DNA of 64,000 nucleotides from contig NZ_WQRF01000001.1 in NCBI RefSeq assembly GCF_009758415.1, positions 992,001 through 1,056,000 on the forward strand, in the 5' to 3' direction. Positions 55,787-63,771 of this stretch are shown in pieces; position 1 is the first letter of the stretch, and every line of letters starts with the position of its first letter. The stretch comes from Devosia marina. Lineage in GTDB: Bacteria; Pseudomonadota; Alphaproteobacteria; Rhizobiales; Devosiaceae. Under the pieces are notes generated by a model. It was not told where the DNA came from, ran no database searches, and was given only the letters and a program-made list of their open reading frames with translations. The translations under genes and the position numbers were made by a program.

Positions 55787-57415
55787 TCAGTGATTGCCGC
55801 GAATGAACCTAGCAGCGCGCTCCGCAATCATGATCGCGGTGGCGTTGGTATTGGCCGATACCAGACGAGGCATGATGGAGTTGTCAGCGATACGCAGACC
55901 ATCGACGCCACGAACACGAAGTTCGGTATCGACCACGGAACGCTCATCACTGCCCATCCGACAGGTACCGGCGGGGTGGTAACCCGTCCTAGCCTGCGCA
56001 CGTACGAAGTCTTCTAGTTCGGCGTCGGTGGAGGTCTTTGAACCCGGGAAATGCTCGCGGGATAAGAAACCGCTGAGAGCGCTCTGTTCCATGATCTTCC
56101 GACCAAGTTTCACAGCGTCGACGGTTTTCTGCAGGTCTTCTGGCGCGGAAAGGTAATTTGGGTCGATGATAGGTCCAGAATCCGCCTTGCCCGACACCTT
56201 CACGGTGCCGCGAGACTTCGGTCTCACGAGGTAGGCATTGAGAGTGCAGCCATTTCCGGTCGGCACCTCGGGGATGCCAGCTTCGACGCCAGCACCGGCA
56301 AGAAAGTGGAACTGGACGTCCGGATAAGGATCATCACGATCCACCCACCAGAACGCACCGCCTTCGACGACGTTCGAGGTCACCGGACCACTTCGGAACG
56401 CTGCAAACTGCAGGCCGGCCCAAGCCATCCAATGCGGCTTTTTGAACTTGTCGTAGCTGTTAGGCCCGTTGAGCTCGTGAATCAGGAATACATCGAGATG
56501 GTCCTGGAGATTGGCGCCGGCCTCGGGCGCGTCGTAGAGGACTTCTACGCCGGCGTCCTTCAGCCACCCCGCGGGGCCGATGCCGGACTTCTGGAGAAGA
56601 TGTGGGGTACCGATCGCACCTGACGTGATGATCGTCTCGCGCGTTGCCTTGATGCGTGACAGCGTTCCGCCCTGACGAACCTCTACACCAATCGCACGTC
56701 GCCCCTCGAAGAGCACGCGCGTGACGTGGGCGTCGGTAAAAACCTTGAGATTAGCTCTGTTTTCGACAGGGTGCAGGTAGGCGTTGGCGGTGCTCGAGCG
56801 CTTACCCGCTCGGTTGGTAACCTGATAGAGCCCACAGCCTGCTGGGTCGCCCGAGTTGAAGTCGCTGTTGTACGGCATCCCAGCTTGCTGGCACGCCTTG
56901 ATCCAGGCTCTGGTCAAGGGATGGGTATAGGCCTGATCAGATACTTGAAGCGGCCCGTCGGTACCATGCATCGGCTCGGACAGGCGATCGTTGTTCTCGG
57001 CATCCTTGAAGACGGGAAGGACGTCGGAAAAGCCCCAACCGTGACAACCATAAACATCGCGCCAATCATCATAGTCGCGGGGGATGCCGCGCATATAAAC
57101 CTGTGCGTTCACCGAGCTGCCACCCCCTAAGACGCGTGGTTGGGTAAAGGGGGTGACCATACCGCCCTGGTGCTCTTGAGGCGCAGTCTGAAAACCCCAC
57201 GTAAACGCGGGACCCGTGGTCTTGTAGTAGGTGACGGGCAGGTGGAGATAGATGCTGCTGTCTCGCGAGCCCGCCTCGATCAGAACGACCTTCACGGTGG
57301 GATCTTCACTCAAGCGTGTTGCAAGCACGCAGCCGGCAGAGCCTCCGCCAACGATGACGAAGTCAGCCTCGGTCGACGTGTGGTTCAGTGCTGCGCTCAA
57401 TCTCTTTTCACCCAC
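55787..57415 (-). CDS. GMC-family FAD-dependent oxidoreductase
   Basis: A 542-residue flavoenzyme of the choline/alcohol dehydrogenase group. It shows the dinucleotide fold DFVIVGGGSAGCVLATRL near residue 18, signature 1 PRVLGGGSSVNAQVYMRG near 93, ITSGAIGTPHLLQKSGIGP (signature 2) near 265, and the catalytic histidine in GYHPAGTCRMG near 475. The start is a GTG at 57415, overlapping the MaoC gene by 19 bases; TTG 57400 is an alternative. Its substrate is probably a sugar or sugar-acid alcohol, by context. Confidence 0.88.
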   Translation of the reverse strand: MGEKRLSAALNHTSTEADFVIVGGGSAGCVLATRLSEDPTVKVVLIEAGSRDSSIYLHLPVTYYKTTGPAFTWGFQTAPQEHQGGMVTPFTQPRVLGGGSSVNAQVYMRGIPRDYDDWRDVYGCHGWGFSDVLPVFKDAENNDRLSEPMHGTDGPLQVSDQAYTHPLTRAWIKACQQAGMPYNSDFNSGDPAGCGLYQVTNRAGKRSSTANAYLHPVENRANLKVFTDAHVTRVLFEGRRAIGVEVRQGGTLSRIKATRETIITSGAIGTPHLLQKSGIGPAGWLKDAGVEVLYDAPEAGANLQDHLDVFLIHELNGPNSYDKFKKPHWMAWAGLQFAAFRSGPVTSNVVEGGAFWWVDRDDPYPDVQFHFLAGAGVEAGIPEVPTGNGCTLNAYLVRPKSRGTVKVSGKADSGPIIDPNYLSAPEDLQKTVDAVKLGRKIMEQSALSGFLSREHFPGSKTSTDAELEDFVRAQARTGYHPAGTCRMGSDERSVVDTELRVRGVDGLRIADNSIMPRLVSANTNATAIMIAERAARFIRGNH

Positions 57416-57837
57416 TTCAACAGTCCGACAGCTACCGCAACGGTGATGTCGTTCTGGTTTTTAGCCTCGATGTTTGCGGTCGTGCGACGACGTTCGGTGT
57501 CCACGTCCGTGATGGTGTATGTCAGGGTGACAGTGTCACCGAAGAAGACCGGCGCTGTGAACCGGATCTTGTCGTAGCCGAGCGCGACTGGCGTCTCGCC
57601 TTTTGAGTGGCTGTCTTTGGCCTGCGCCACCATCATGGTGGACAGCGTGGACATGAATCCCACCAGAAGAGCGCCATGAGCGATACGCTGTCCAAAAGCG
57701 GACTTGTTCATTAGCGCTTCGTTCACGTGCACCGGGGCGAGGTCGCCGGTAATCCCGGCAAATAGGTAAACGTCGGTCTCGCTGACCGTCTTACTGAAGG
57801 TGACCGCGTCACCGACCGAGAGGTAGAAGTCGCTCAT
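57397..57837 (-). CDS. MaoC-like hydratase/dehydratase
   Basis: A 146-residue single hot-dog-fold protein. The motif FAGITGDLAPVHVNEALMN (catalytic D and H) and FGQRIAHGALLVGFMSTL match the (R)-specific enoyl-CoA hydratase and MaoC family. The family usually acts on acyl-CoA, which makes it an odd member of a sugar operon; it might hydrate or dehydrate an unsaturated intermediate. I chose ATG 57837, with AAGG six bases upstream; an earlier frame from 57936 covers the rbsB end. Confidence 0.8.
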   Translation of the reverse strand: MSDFYLSVGDAVTFSKTVSETDVYLFAGITGDLAPVHVNEALMNKSAFGQRIAHGALLVGFMSTLSTMMVAQAKDSHSKGETPVALGYDKIRFTAPVFFGDTVTLTYTITDVDTERRRTTANIEAKNQNDITVAVAVGLLKWVKRD

Positions 57838-57914
57838 AATAGGCCTTGTTGACAATCGGCAGGGTGCAGGCCGCAAGCCCTGAAGAAGGACTCTCAGCCT
57901 GCGGGTTTGCGTGA

Positions 57915-58892
57915 TCAGAAGCCCTTGCCCAGCCACTCGTCTACATTCGAGGCAGCAATGGTATTAGACTCGAGGATGATTTCCGGATTTCCGTCATATC
58001 CACCTTCGGCGCATACCTTGTAGGCGTATTGAATGCCTTCAGGCGCAACATAGGGGAAAGTGAAGGTCGCGAAGAGCCTGCCGTCCTTGATAGCCTGGAT
58101 AGCGTTGTTCTGGCCATCCAAACCAGTCACCATGATTTCATCCTGGCGCCCGGCAGCTTCGATCGCTGCAATAGCACCAAGCGCCATCTCGTCATTGTGA
58201 GCGTACACCCCCTGGATTTCGCCAGGTCCGAAGCGTTGCAGCGTATCTTCCATGAACTTCGTCGCGTTCTCACGGAGGAAGTCTGCGTTCTGGGTCGCGA
58301 TGATTTTCATTTCCGGATAAGTGGTGATGACCTGCTCGAAGCCACGCTTGCGTTCGTCTGCAGCAGATGCGCCAGCGGTTCCCTCGATCTGAACGATGTT
58401 ACCTTTCTCGCCGAGCTCGTCGGCGAAAAACTGACCGGCCAGCGCCGCAATCGGTTCGTTTTGCGCGGTGATGTATACCGTGACATCGGTGTTGACCTTG
58501 CGGTCGAGAGCGACCACCGGAATGCCGGCGTCCATTACGTCCTGCACGATCGGGGTCAACGCCTGAGCCGTGAGCGGGCTGATCATCAGGACGTCGATTC
58601 CCTGAGCCATAAGGCTTTCCACGTCAGCAACCTGCTTGCCCGAGTCGTTCTGGCCGTCGGTTACGATAAGTTCAACGTTCGGCAGGTTCTCCTCTGCCCA
58701 CCGCTGATTGCCCTCGACCATAGCAACGCGCCAAGGATGGTTCATAGTTCCCTGTGAGAACCCGATCTTGCAGGACGCCGAAAGATCGACGCCATCAAGG
58801 ATGCCCTGCTGGGCGGTTGCCGAGGTGGTAGCGATGGTGCTAGCCAGCAGCGCCACGCTTAGTCCCAGCAGCGACAGTTTCTTGGTATTCAT
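57915..58892 (-). CDS. CUT2-family sugar ABC transporter binding protein
   Basis: A 325-residue periplasmic protein of the RbsB type. A signal peptide of about 28 residues (KLSLLGLSVALLASTIATTS) is cleaved near TAQQ. The ligand-binding fold shows GFSQGTMNHPWRVAMVEGNQ at the start, QGIDVLMISPLTAQALTPIV, IPVVALDRKVN and HNDEMALGAIAAIEAAG. It binds a sugar, probably a di- or monosaccharide acid, by context. GGAGGAG lies before ATG 58892. Confidence 0.87.
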   Translation of the reverse strand: MNTKKLSLLGLSVALLASTIATTSATAQQGILDGVDLSASCKIGFSQGTMNHPWRVAMVEGNQRWAEENLPNVELIVTDGQNDSGKQVADVESLMAQGIDVLMISPLTAQALTPIVQDVMDAGIPVVALDRKVNTDVTVYITAQNEPIAALAGQFFADELGEKGNIVQIEGTAGASAADERKRGFEQVITTYPEMKIIATQNADFLRENATKFMEDTLQRFGPGEIQGVYAHNDEMALGAIAAIEAAGRQDEIMVTGLDGQNNAIQAIKDGRLFATFTFPYVAPEGIQYAYKVCAEGGYDGNPEIILESNTIAASNVDEWLGKGF

Positions 58893-58932
58893 AGTCTCCT
58901 CCATGTTTAAGACTTGAGCGTCAATCGCTCCG

Positions 58933-59928
58933 CTATCGCCGCCGACGGAAGACCTCCATCGACACGGCGATAATAATGATCGCCCCTTTCACCATCTGCT
59001 GAGTGAAGGGCGAAATCCCAATAAGATTCATGATGTTGGCAAGGATTGCCAAGATGGCGGCACCGATAACGGTGCCCAAGACCCCACCCTGGCCGCCGAA
59101 GAGGCTCGTGCCGCCAATTACAGCGATGGCAATGGCTTCCAGTTCGAGCCCAGTACCGGCTGTCGGCTCGCCAACTGTCAGGCGAGATACGAAAATCAGG
59201 GCCGTCAAAGCCGCGAGGAAGCCGGAAATAGAATAGACTCCGATTTTGGTGAGCTCAACGTTTATGCCTGACAGGTGAGCTGCTTCAGCGTTGCTGCCCA
59301 CAGCGTAGACATTGCGTCCAAACGGCGTGAACCGGAGTATGAAGAGAGAGAAAACGGCGACCACGATAAATATCCACACGGCAACCGGCAGCCCGAAAGC
59401 AGAACCGCGACCGATCCAGGCAAAATCGGCGGCGGAATTGGCCACGTCTATCGGACGGCCGTCGGCAAGGGTGAGCGCGAGCCCGCGGAGTATCACCATC
59501 GTGCCGAGAGTCATGATGAAGGGCGGAATGCGAACCAGCGTGATCCCAATGCCGTTGATCAGGCCGAACAGAAGGCCGAGACCGAGACCTGCGAGGATCA
59601 CCACCGGCACGCCGAGGCCGGCATTCAAAAGGGTGGCGGTTACGACTGAGACGACGGCGACGATGGAGCCGACTGAAAGGTCGATGCCGGCGGTCAGGAT
59701 AACGAAGGTCAGACCGATACTGACGATGCCGTATAGTGCAACCTGGCGCAGCACATTGACCAGGTTGAACGGATTGAGAAAGGCCTCCGAGATTAAAGAC
59801 GCAGTCAACGCGAGCAAAAGTAATACTAGGAAAAGCCCGGTGATGCCGGCGCGTTTGCGTACAAACTCGAAGATACCGTTACGAGTGGCGTGCGCTCGGG
59901 TCGCAGACGCGCCCAGTTCATTGGCCAT
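58933..59928 (-). CDS. CUT2-family sugar ABC transporter permease (RbsC-like)
   Basis: A 331-residue inner-membrane protein with about eight to ten helices, starting after a soluble lead of about 28 residues. Family marks are LLALTASLISEAFLNPFNLV, GIDLSVGSIVAVVSV near 100, the coupling-loop region GRNVYAVGSNAEAAHLSGI and QGGVLGTVIGAAILAILANI. It forms the channel with the ATPase at 60821. It follows the HAD gene by three bases. Confidence 0.9.
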   Translation of the reverse strand: MANELGASATRAHATRNGIFEFVRKRAGITGLFLVLLLLALTASLISEAFLNPFNLVNVLRQVALYGIVSIGLTFVILTAGIDLSVGSIVAVVSVVTATLLNAGLGVPVVILAGLGLGLLFGLINGIGITLVRIPPFIMTLGTMVILRGLALTLADGRPIDVANSAADFAWIGRGSAFGLPVAVWIFIVVAVFSLFILRFTPFGRNVYAVGSNAEAAHLSGINVELTKIGVYSISGFLAALTALIFVSRLTVGEPTAGTGLELEAIAIAVIGGTSLFGGQGGVLGTVIGAAILAILANIMNLIGISPFTQQMVKGAIIIIAVSMEVFRRRR

Positions 59929-59931
59929 CTT

Positions 59932-60819
59932 TTAACTCCAATTCTTGGGTGGCGTAGGGATGCGCCACAGCGAGGAAGCAAAATGTTCTATTGCCGAGGC
60001 GAGACCCACGACTGACCCAGCCGGAACGGCCCATTTCGCGGCAGCGCGGGCCGCCGGCGAAGAGTCCGGCATTGAGGCACTGTGTCCTGACCAGAGGAAC
60101 ATAGACACGTCGTTGTCGCTGTCGCCGGCGGTCGCGACCGCCGTTGAAGCGATGCCTTCTGATTCACAGAATGCCTCGAGGGCCTGCCCTTTCGAGACAC
60201 CGGCGGCCATGATCTCGAGATAGTTTGCGTGCGAGTAGACGCCCTCGAGCGTTGGTGGAAGACCTAAGCGGAGCTCTTCAAGGTATTGGATCCTGTCGGG
60301 TTCAGAGATGACGAGCAACTTGAAGACAGGCTCGGCAATCTTGGAGAATTCCGTCGGAAACACCGGTTCTCCTGTGTGTTCCAGCTCGTTCTCAAACCAG
60401 GGGTTGGGAGAGCCGATATATACCCCAGCCTCGGTATACGCCCCCACGGCCAAGCTCAAGGATTTGGCCAGCTCCCAGACGCGCACGAGGTCTGATTTGT
60501 GCACCGTGTGAACAGTTGAAGATGCTCTGGTCCAAGCCCCACCTGCGCGTTGGAGGACGAGCGCGCCACCGAAGCAGATCGCATAATCGACTTCGCCGAG
60601 GTCTCTGAGGACGACTTTCAAAGCGGCAGGCCCGCGAGCCGTCGCAAGCATGACCATTATGCCGTTTGTCCTGACATGCTGAATGGCAGTCCGCACCTCG
60701 GGCAAGAGCCTGTAGTCCCGGGTGAGCAGCGTGCCGTCGACATCAGTGGCCAATAGGAAGGGGGGGGTACTTCCTCCGTCCTCTGGCCTACCACTGTCAA
60801 AGGGTTGAATGACGTCCAT
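59932..60819 (-). CDS. HAD-superfamily phosphatase (Cof/SPP-like) inside the transporter operon
   Basis: A 295-residue phosphatase. The catalytic acids are D26 and D28 in LATDVDGTLLTRD; motif II is MVMLATARG near 57, and motif IV is AGDSDNDVSMFLWS near 240. A cap domain lies between, as in Cof-type and sucrose-phosphate phosphatase-like enzymes. Its ATG is one base after the ATPase stop and its stop three bases before the permease start, so it is clearly an operon member. It probably removes phosphate from a sugar phosphate; the exact substrate is unknown. Confidence 0.85.
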   Translation of the reverse strand: MDVIQPFDSGRPEDGGSTPPFLLATDVDGTLLTRDYRLLPEVRTAIQHVRTNGIMVMLATARGPAALKVVLRDLGEVDYAICFGGALVLQRAGGAWTRASSTVHTVHKSDLVRVWELAKSLSLAVGAYTEAGVYIGSPNPWFENELEHTGEPVFPTEFSKIAEPVFKLLVISEPDRIQYLEELRLGLPPTLEGVYSHANYLEIMAAGVSKGQALEAFCESEGIASTAVATAGDSDNDVSMFLWSGHSASMPDSSPAARAAAKWAVPAGSVVGLASAIEHFASSLWRIPTPPKNWS

Positions 60820-60820
60820 G

Positions 60821-62335
60821 TCAGGCTTCCACCATCTCGGAGCCGGTGGCTGCCATCATGATCCGCTCTTCGGTCATCGCTTCGCGACTGAGCTCCTGGA
60901 CCACTTCACCGTTGCGCATGACATAAGTTCGGTCGCAGAGACCGATGATCTCAGGTAGCTCGGACGACACCATCACGATGCCGACGCACTCGCGATCAGC
61001 GAGGTCAGCCAGAACCTGATAGATCTCTCTCTTGGCCCCGATATCGACGCCGCGAGTTGGCTCATCGATCAGGAGCACGCGGCATTCGGCGTTGAGCAGC
61101 TTGGCGAGCACACACTTTTGCTGATTGCCGCCGCTGAGATTGCCGACGATCTCGTCCTTGTTTGGCGTCTTGATGCGAAGGCGCGACATGTACCGCTGCG
61201 CGAGCTCTTTCTCTTTAGGGCCGGCCAGTACCCCGCCAGTGGTCGCATTGGACAGCTTGGCAATGGAAATGTTGAATCCGACACTTTGATCGACAAATAG
61301 CCCCTGCTTGCGACGGTCCTCAGGAACCAGGCCCACACGACGGGACAGGCCCTTGCGCGGCGATGAAAACAGGCTTCGGAACCCAAGGCCGTTGAAGTGG
61401 CTGGCCCGAGCCTCGTCGGCGCCGGCAATGGCCCGCAACAACTCGCTTCGACCCGCACCAGCAAGGCCACAAACCCCAACAATCTCCCCTTCGCGGACGT
61501 AAATGCTCGCATCCTTGAGAACGCGGTTGGAGAGACCGGCCACCTCAAGCAGTGTCTCGCCAGCAGATGACTGCCGACTGGGATAGACGTCAGAAAGCTC
61601 GCGTCCGACCATCATGCGAACGAGCTCATTTCGGTCGAGCTCCTTGGTCGCTTTCACGCCTACGACCTTGCCGTCACGCATGACCTGGGTCCGGTTGCTG
61701 ATCGCGAACACTTCCTCAAGGCGGTGCGAGATGTAGATGAAGGACATGCCTTCAGACGAGAGACGCCGAATGATAGCGAAGAGCTTTTCAAGTTCCGCGT
61801 CACCCAGCACCGCTGAAGGCTCGTCCAGAACGAGAATTTTGGCGTTCTGCGACAGGGCCTTGGCGATCTCCACGATCTGCCGATAGGCCACACTCAGGGT
61901 TTCAACCGTGGTGGTCGGGTCGATGTCGAAGCCCAGACGCTCGATAATGGCCCCTGCATCGGCCCGGGCTTTAGCCCAGTCGATCGTGCCAAGAGGCGTC
62001 CTGGGCATGCGACCAAGGTAGATGTTCTCAGCGACCGTAAGGTGCGGGGCGAGCAACAACTCCTGGTAGATGATCGCCACGCCCATGCGCATCATCAGCA
62101 ATGGCGACGTGTAGTCGACCCTGGTGCCAAATAGGCTGATCTCGCCCTCGTCAGCCTTGTAGGCACCCGAGAGGATTTTCATCAGGGTGCTTTTGCCGGC
62201 ACCATTCTCACCCACCAGCGCGAGGACCTCACCCCGATCGAGCGAAATGTTCACGCCATCCAAGGCGGTGACGCCAGGGAAGCGCTTCGTGATGTTGGTC
62301 ATCGAAAGTGCGGAAGCCGATTGGGTCGCCATCAT
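60821..62335 (-). CDS. CUT2-family sugar ABC transporter ATPase (RbsA-like)
   Basis: A 504-residue protein of two fused ABC domains. Domain 1 has Walker A GENGAGKSTLMKIL near residue 50, a weak signature (LSVAYRQIVEI) and Walker B ILVLDEPSAVLG. Domain 2 has the usual altered Walker A (CGLAGAGRSELLRAI), the good signature NLSGGNQQKCVLAKLL and LLIDEPTRGVDIG. This asymmetric pattern is the norm for RbsA, MglA and XylG. ATG 62335 (or 62332) follows GGAAAG by seven bases; a longer frame from 62485 reads through a hairpin. Confidence 0.92.
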   Translation of the reverse strand: MMATQSASALSMTNITKRFPGVTALDGVNISLDRGEVLALVGENGAGKSTLMKILSGAYKADEGEISLFGTRVDYTSPLLMMRMGVAIIYQELLLAPHLTVAENIYLGRMPRTPLGTIDWAKARADAGAIIERLGFDIDPTTTVETLSVAYRQIVEIAKALSQNAKILVLDEPSAVLGDAELEKLFAIIRRLSSEGMSFIYISHRLEEVFAISNRTQVMRDGKVVGVKATKELDRNELVRMMVGRELSDVYPSRQSSAGETLLEVAGLSNRVLKDASIYVREGEIVGVCGLAGAGRSELLRAIAGADEARASHFNGLGFRSLFSSPRKGLSRRVGLVPEDRRKQGLFVDQSVGFNISIAKLSNATTGGVLAGPKEKELAQRYMSRLRIKTPNKDEIVGNLSGGNQQKCVLAKLLNAECRVLLIDEPTRGVDIGAKREIYQVLADLADRECVGIVMVSSELPEIIGLCDRTYVMRNGEVVQELSREAMTEERIMMAATGSEMVEA

Positions 62336-62451
62336 TGCATTCTTTCCGGTCGTACTCGCATTCAGTATTGGCAGCCTCGCAGCCAGTCCCGCAGCGCCGA
62401 CGACGGCGCCAGGGAGGGGATAGCGCCGCCGCCGGCCTGCAGGCTGCGCCA

Positions 62452-62487
62452 CCTTGCCATCTCGCTTTGGTCGAGAGGCTGGCAAGG
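62452..62487 (-). other. Hairpin between GH88 and the transporter ATPase
   Basis: An 8-bp outer stem (62452-62459 with 62480-62487) with a further CTCG/CGAG pairing inside. There is no T tract, so an mRNA-stability or REP-like element is more likely than a terminator. Confidence 0.4.
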
Positions 62488-62507
62488 CGGCGGAAGCCCG
62501 CCTTGGC

Positions 62508-63629
62508 CTACGTGGTCGAAAGACGCTGCTGCAGGCGCATCAGAGCCTTCAGGTAGTAGTAGTCGCCGTACATCGCGGACTCATCGATCCCGAGGCCGTG
62601 CGGCAGATCCGCCGTCGAATGCAGCAGCAAACCACCTTCGTCCTGGTCGTTGGCGCAGGTGTCGAAGAGCGCGTAGAGGAGCCGGGAAGCTGTATCCAGG
62701 TACGATCGGTTACCCGTCACATCGTAGAGCTTGATCAAGCCGAAACTGGCGATCGCGCCGGCGGATGCATCCTTGTACGGCAGGTCGTCGGGAGCCTGGA
62801 AATCCCACGGCGGCACACCGTCGCCTGGAAGCTGATCCAGGAAATACGCCGCGGCACATTCGCTGGCCTTCAGATATTCATCGTCCTTGAGCATGCCCGC
62901 CAGCATTGCGAACCCAGCAATGGCCCAAGCCTGGCCACGAGCCCAAGTCGTTTCCGGCGCATGGCCCTGATAGGTGTCACCGGCGATAGGCTCGCCGGTT
63001 CCCGGGGCGAAGCGGAACATGTGGTAGACCGAGCCATTGTCGCGCACGATGTGCCGGAGGGTTTTGCCAGCCTGCCCACGGACGACATCCAGAAGCTCGG
63101 GCTCAGCACCCTGATCGACCGCCCAGACGATCAATGGAAGGTTCATGAGGGTGTCGACTAGGACGTTCCCACTCCAGTCCTCTCCACCGAAGAAACCCCA
63201 ACCCGGAATATAGCCGGCCTCGGGAATATACTGACCGGCCAAAGCCCGCGCTGCCTGGATAGCGGCGAGCCTGTACTGCTCATTGCCCTTCAGCTGCCAG
63301 CCCTTGATTGCGCTGGGCACAAACATGAAGCCAAGATCGTGATTGTTGCTGTCGTCGGCCCGCGGAAGAAGACGGTCGGTGAAGTGGATCGCACGCTCCA
63401 ACGTGGCGGCGTCGCCGCTGCGTTCGTAGGCGAGCCAGAGAAGCCCAGCCCAAAAGCCGCCAGTCCACACACCGTCAGGCGTGAACTTCCACTGCTTCTT
63501 CTCAGTGATGTGCGGGAAATCCACCACCACTCCATCGATCTTCTGAACGCGACGCACAGCCTGGTCGATCGCTTCGGATACCCAAGCTCGGTCTGTTTCA
63601 GCCACGGGGTTCAAATTGGTTTTGGACAA
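62508..63629 (-). CDS. GH88-family unsaturated uronyl hydrolase
   Basis: A 373-residue alpha/alpha-barrel hydrolase. The two catalytic aspartates of the family are D98 in NNHDLGFMF and D159 in VDTLMNLPL; TTWARGQAWAIAGFAML and PWDFQAPDDLPYKDASAGAI are further GH88 landmarks. The enzyme removes delta-4,5-unsaturated uronic acid from the products of polysaccharide lyases. No signal peptide is seen, so it acts in the cytosol after import. I chose TTG 63629, with GAGG seven bases upstream; another TTG at 63740 would place an operator inside the gene. Confidence 0.85.
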   Translation of the reverse strand: MSKTNLNPVAETDRAWVSEAIDQAVRRVQKIDGVVVDFPHITEKKQWKFTPDGVWTGGFWAGLLWLAYERSGDAATLERAIHFTDRLLPRADDSNNHDLGFMFVPSAIKGWQLKGNEQYRLAAIQAARALAGQYIPEAGYIPGWGFFGGEDWSGNVLVDTLMNLPLIVWAVDQGAEPELLDVVRGQAGKTLRHIVRDNGSVYHMFRFAPGTGEPIAGDTYQGHAPETTWARGQAWAIAGFAMLAGMLKDDEYLKASECAAAYFLDQLPGDGVPPWDFQAPDDLPYKDASAGAIASFGLIKLYDVTGNRSYLDTASRLLYALFDTCANDQDEGGLLLHSTADLPHGLGIDESAMYGDYYYLKALMRLQQRLSTT

Positions 63630-63650
63630 GAGCCGACCTCGCAAGTTTCC

Positions 63651-63666
63651 AGAAAACGATTTCTTT
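63651..63666 (-). promoter_or_regulatory. LacI-type operator, copy 1
   Basis: The palindrome AGAAA-ACGA-TTTCT (centred on CG at 63657-63658) has the central CG and arms of LacI/GalR-family operators. It begins 22 bases upstream of the GH88 start. Confidence 0.6.
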
Positions 63667-63694
63667 AGGTGACACTGATATGACGAAGGCTTGT

Positions 63695-63736
63695 TGTCAA
63701 TAGCCTTGTTCTGCGCTGAAAACAGGAATTTTATAG
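63695..63736 (-). promoter_or_regulatory. Candidate promoter elements of the GH88 operon
   Basis: A TATAAA (63731-63736) on the minus strand is placed so that its -35 would overlap operator copy 2, and a consensus TTGACA lies at 63695-63700. Neither has a perfect partner, so the start is not settled. Confidence 0.35.
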
Positions 63737-63749
63737 GCAAAGAGAAAGT

Positions 63750-63765
63750 AAGAAACCGATTTCTT
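63750..63765 (-). promoter_or_regulatory. LacI-type operator, copy 2
   Basis: AGAAA-CCGA-TTTCT, 14 of 15 positions equal to copy 1 and exactly 100 bp upstream of it. It falls between the stop of the upstream GMC gene and the GH88 leader. Confidence 0.6.
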
Positions 63766-63771
63766 GCAGGC

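Noticed and set aside
63630..63740. A longer GH88 start at TTG 63740
   Set aside because: It would place operator copy 1 in the coding sequence and adds residues unlike GH88; TTG 63629 has a better ribosome site.
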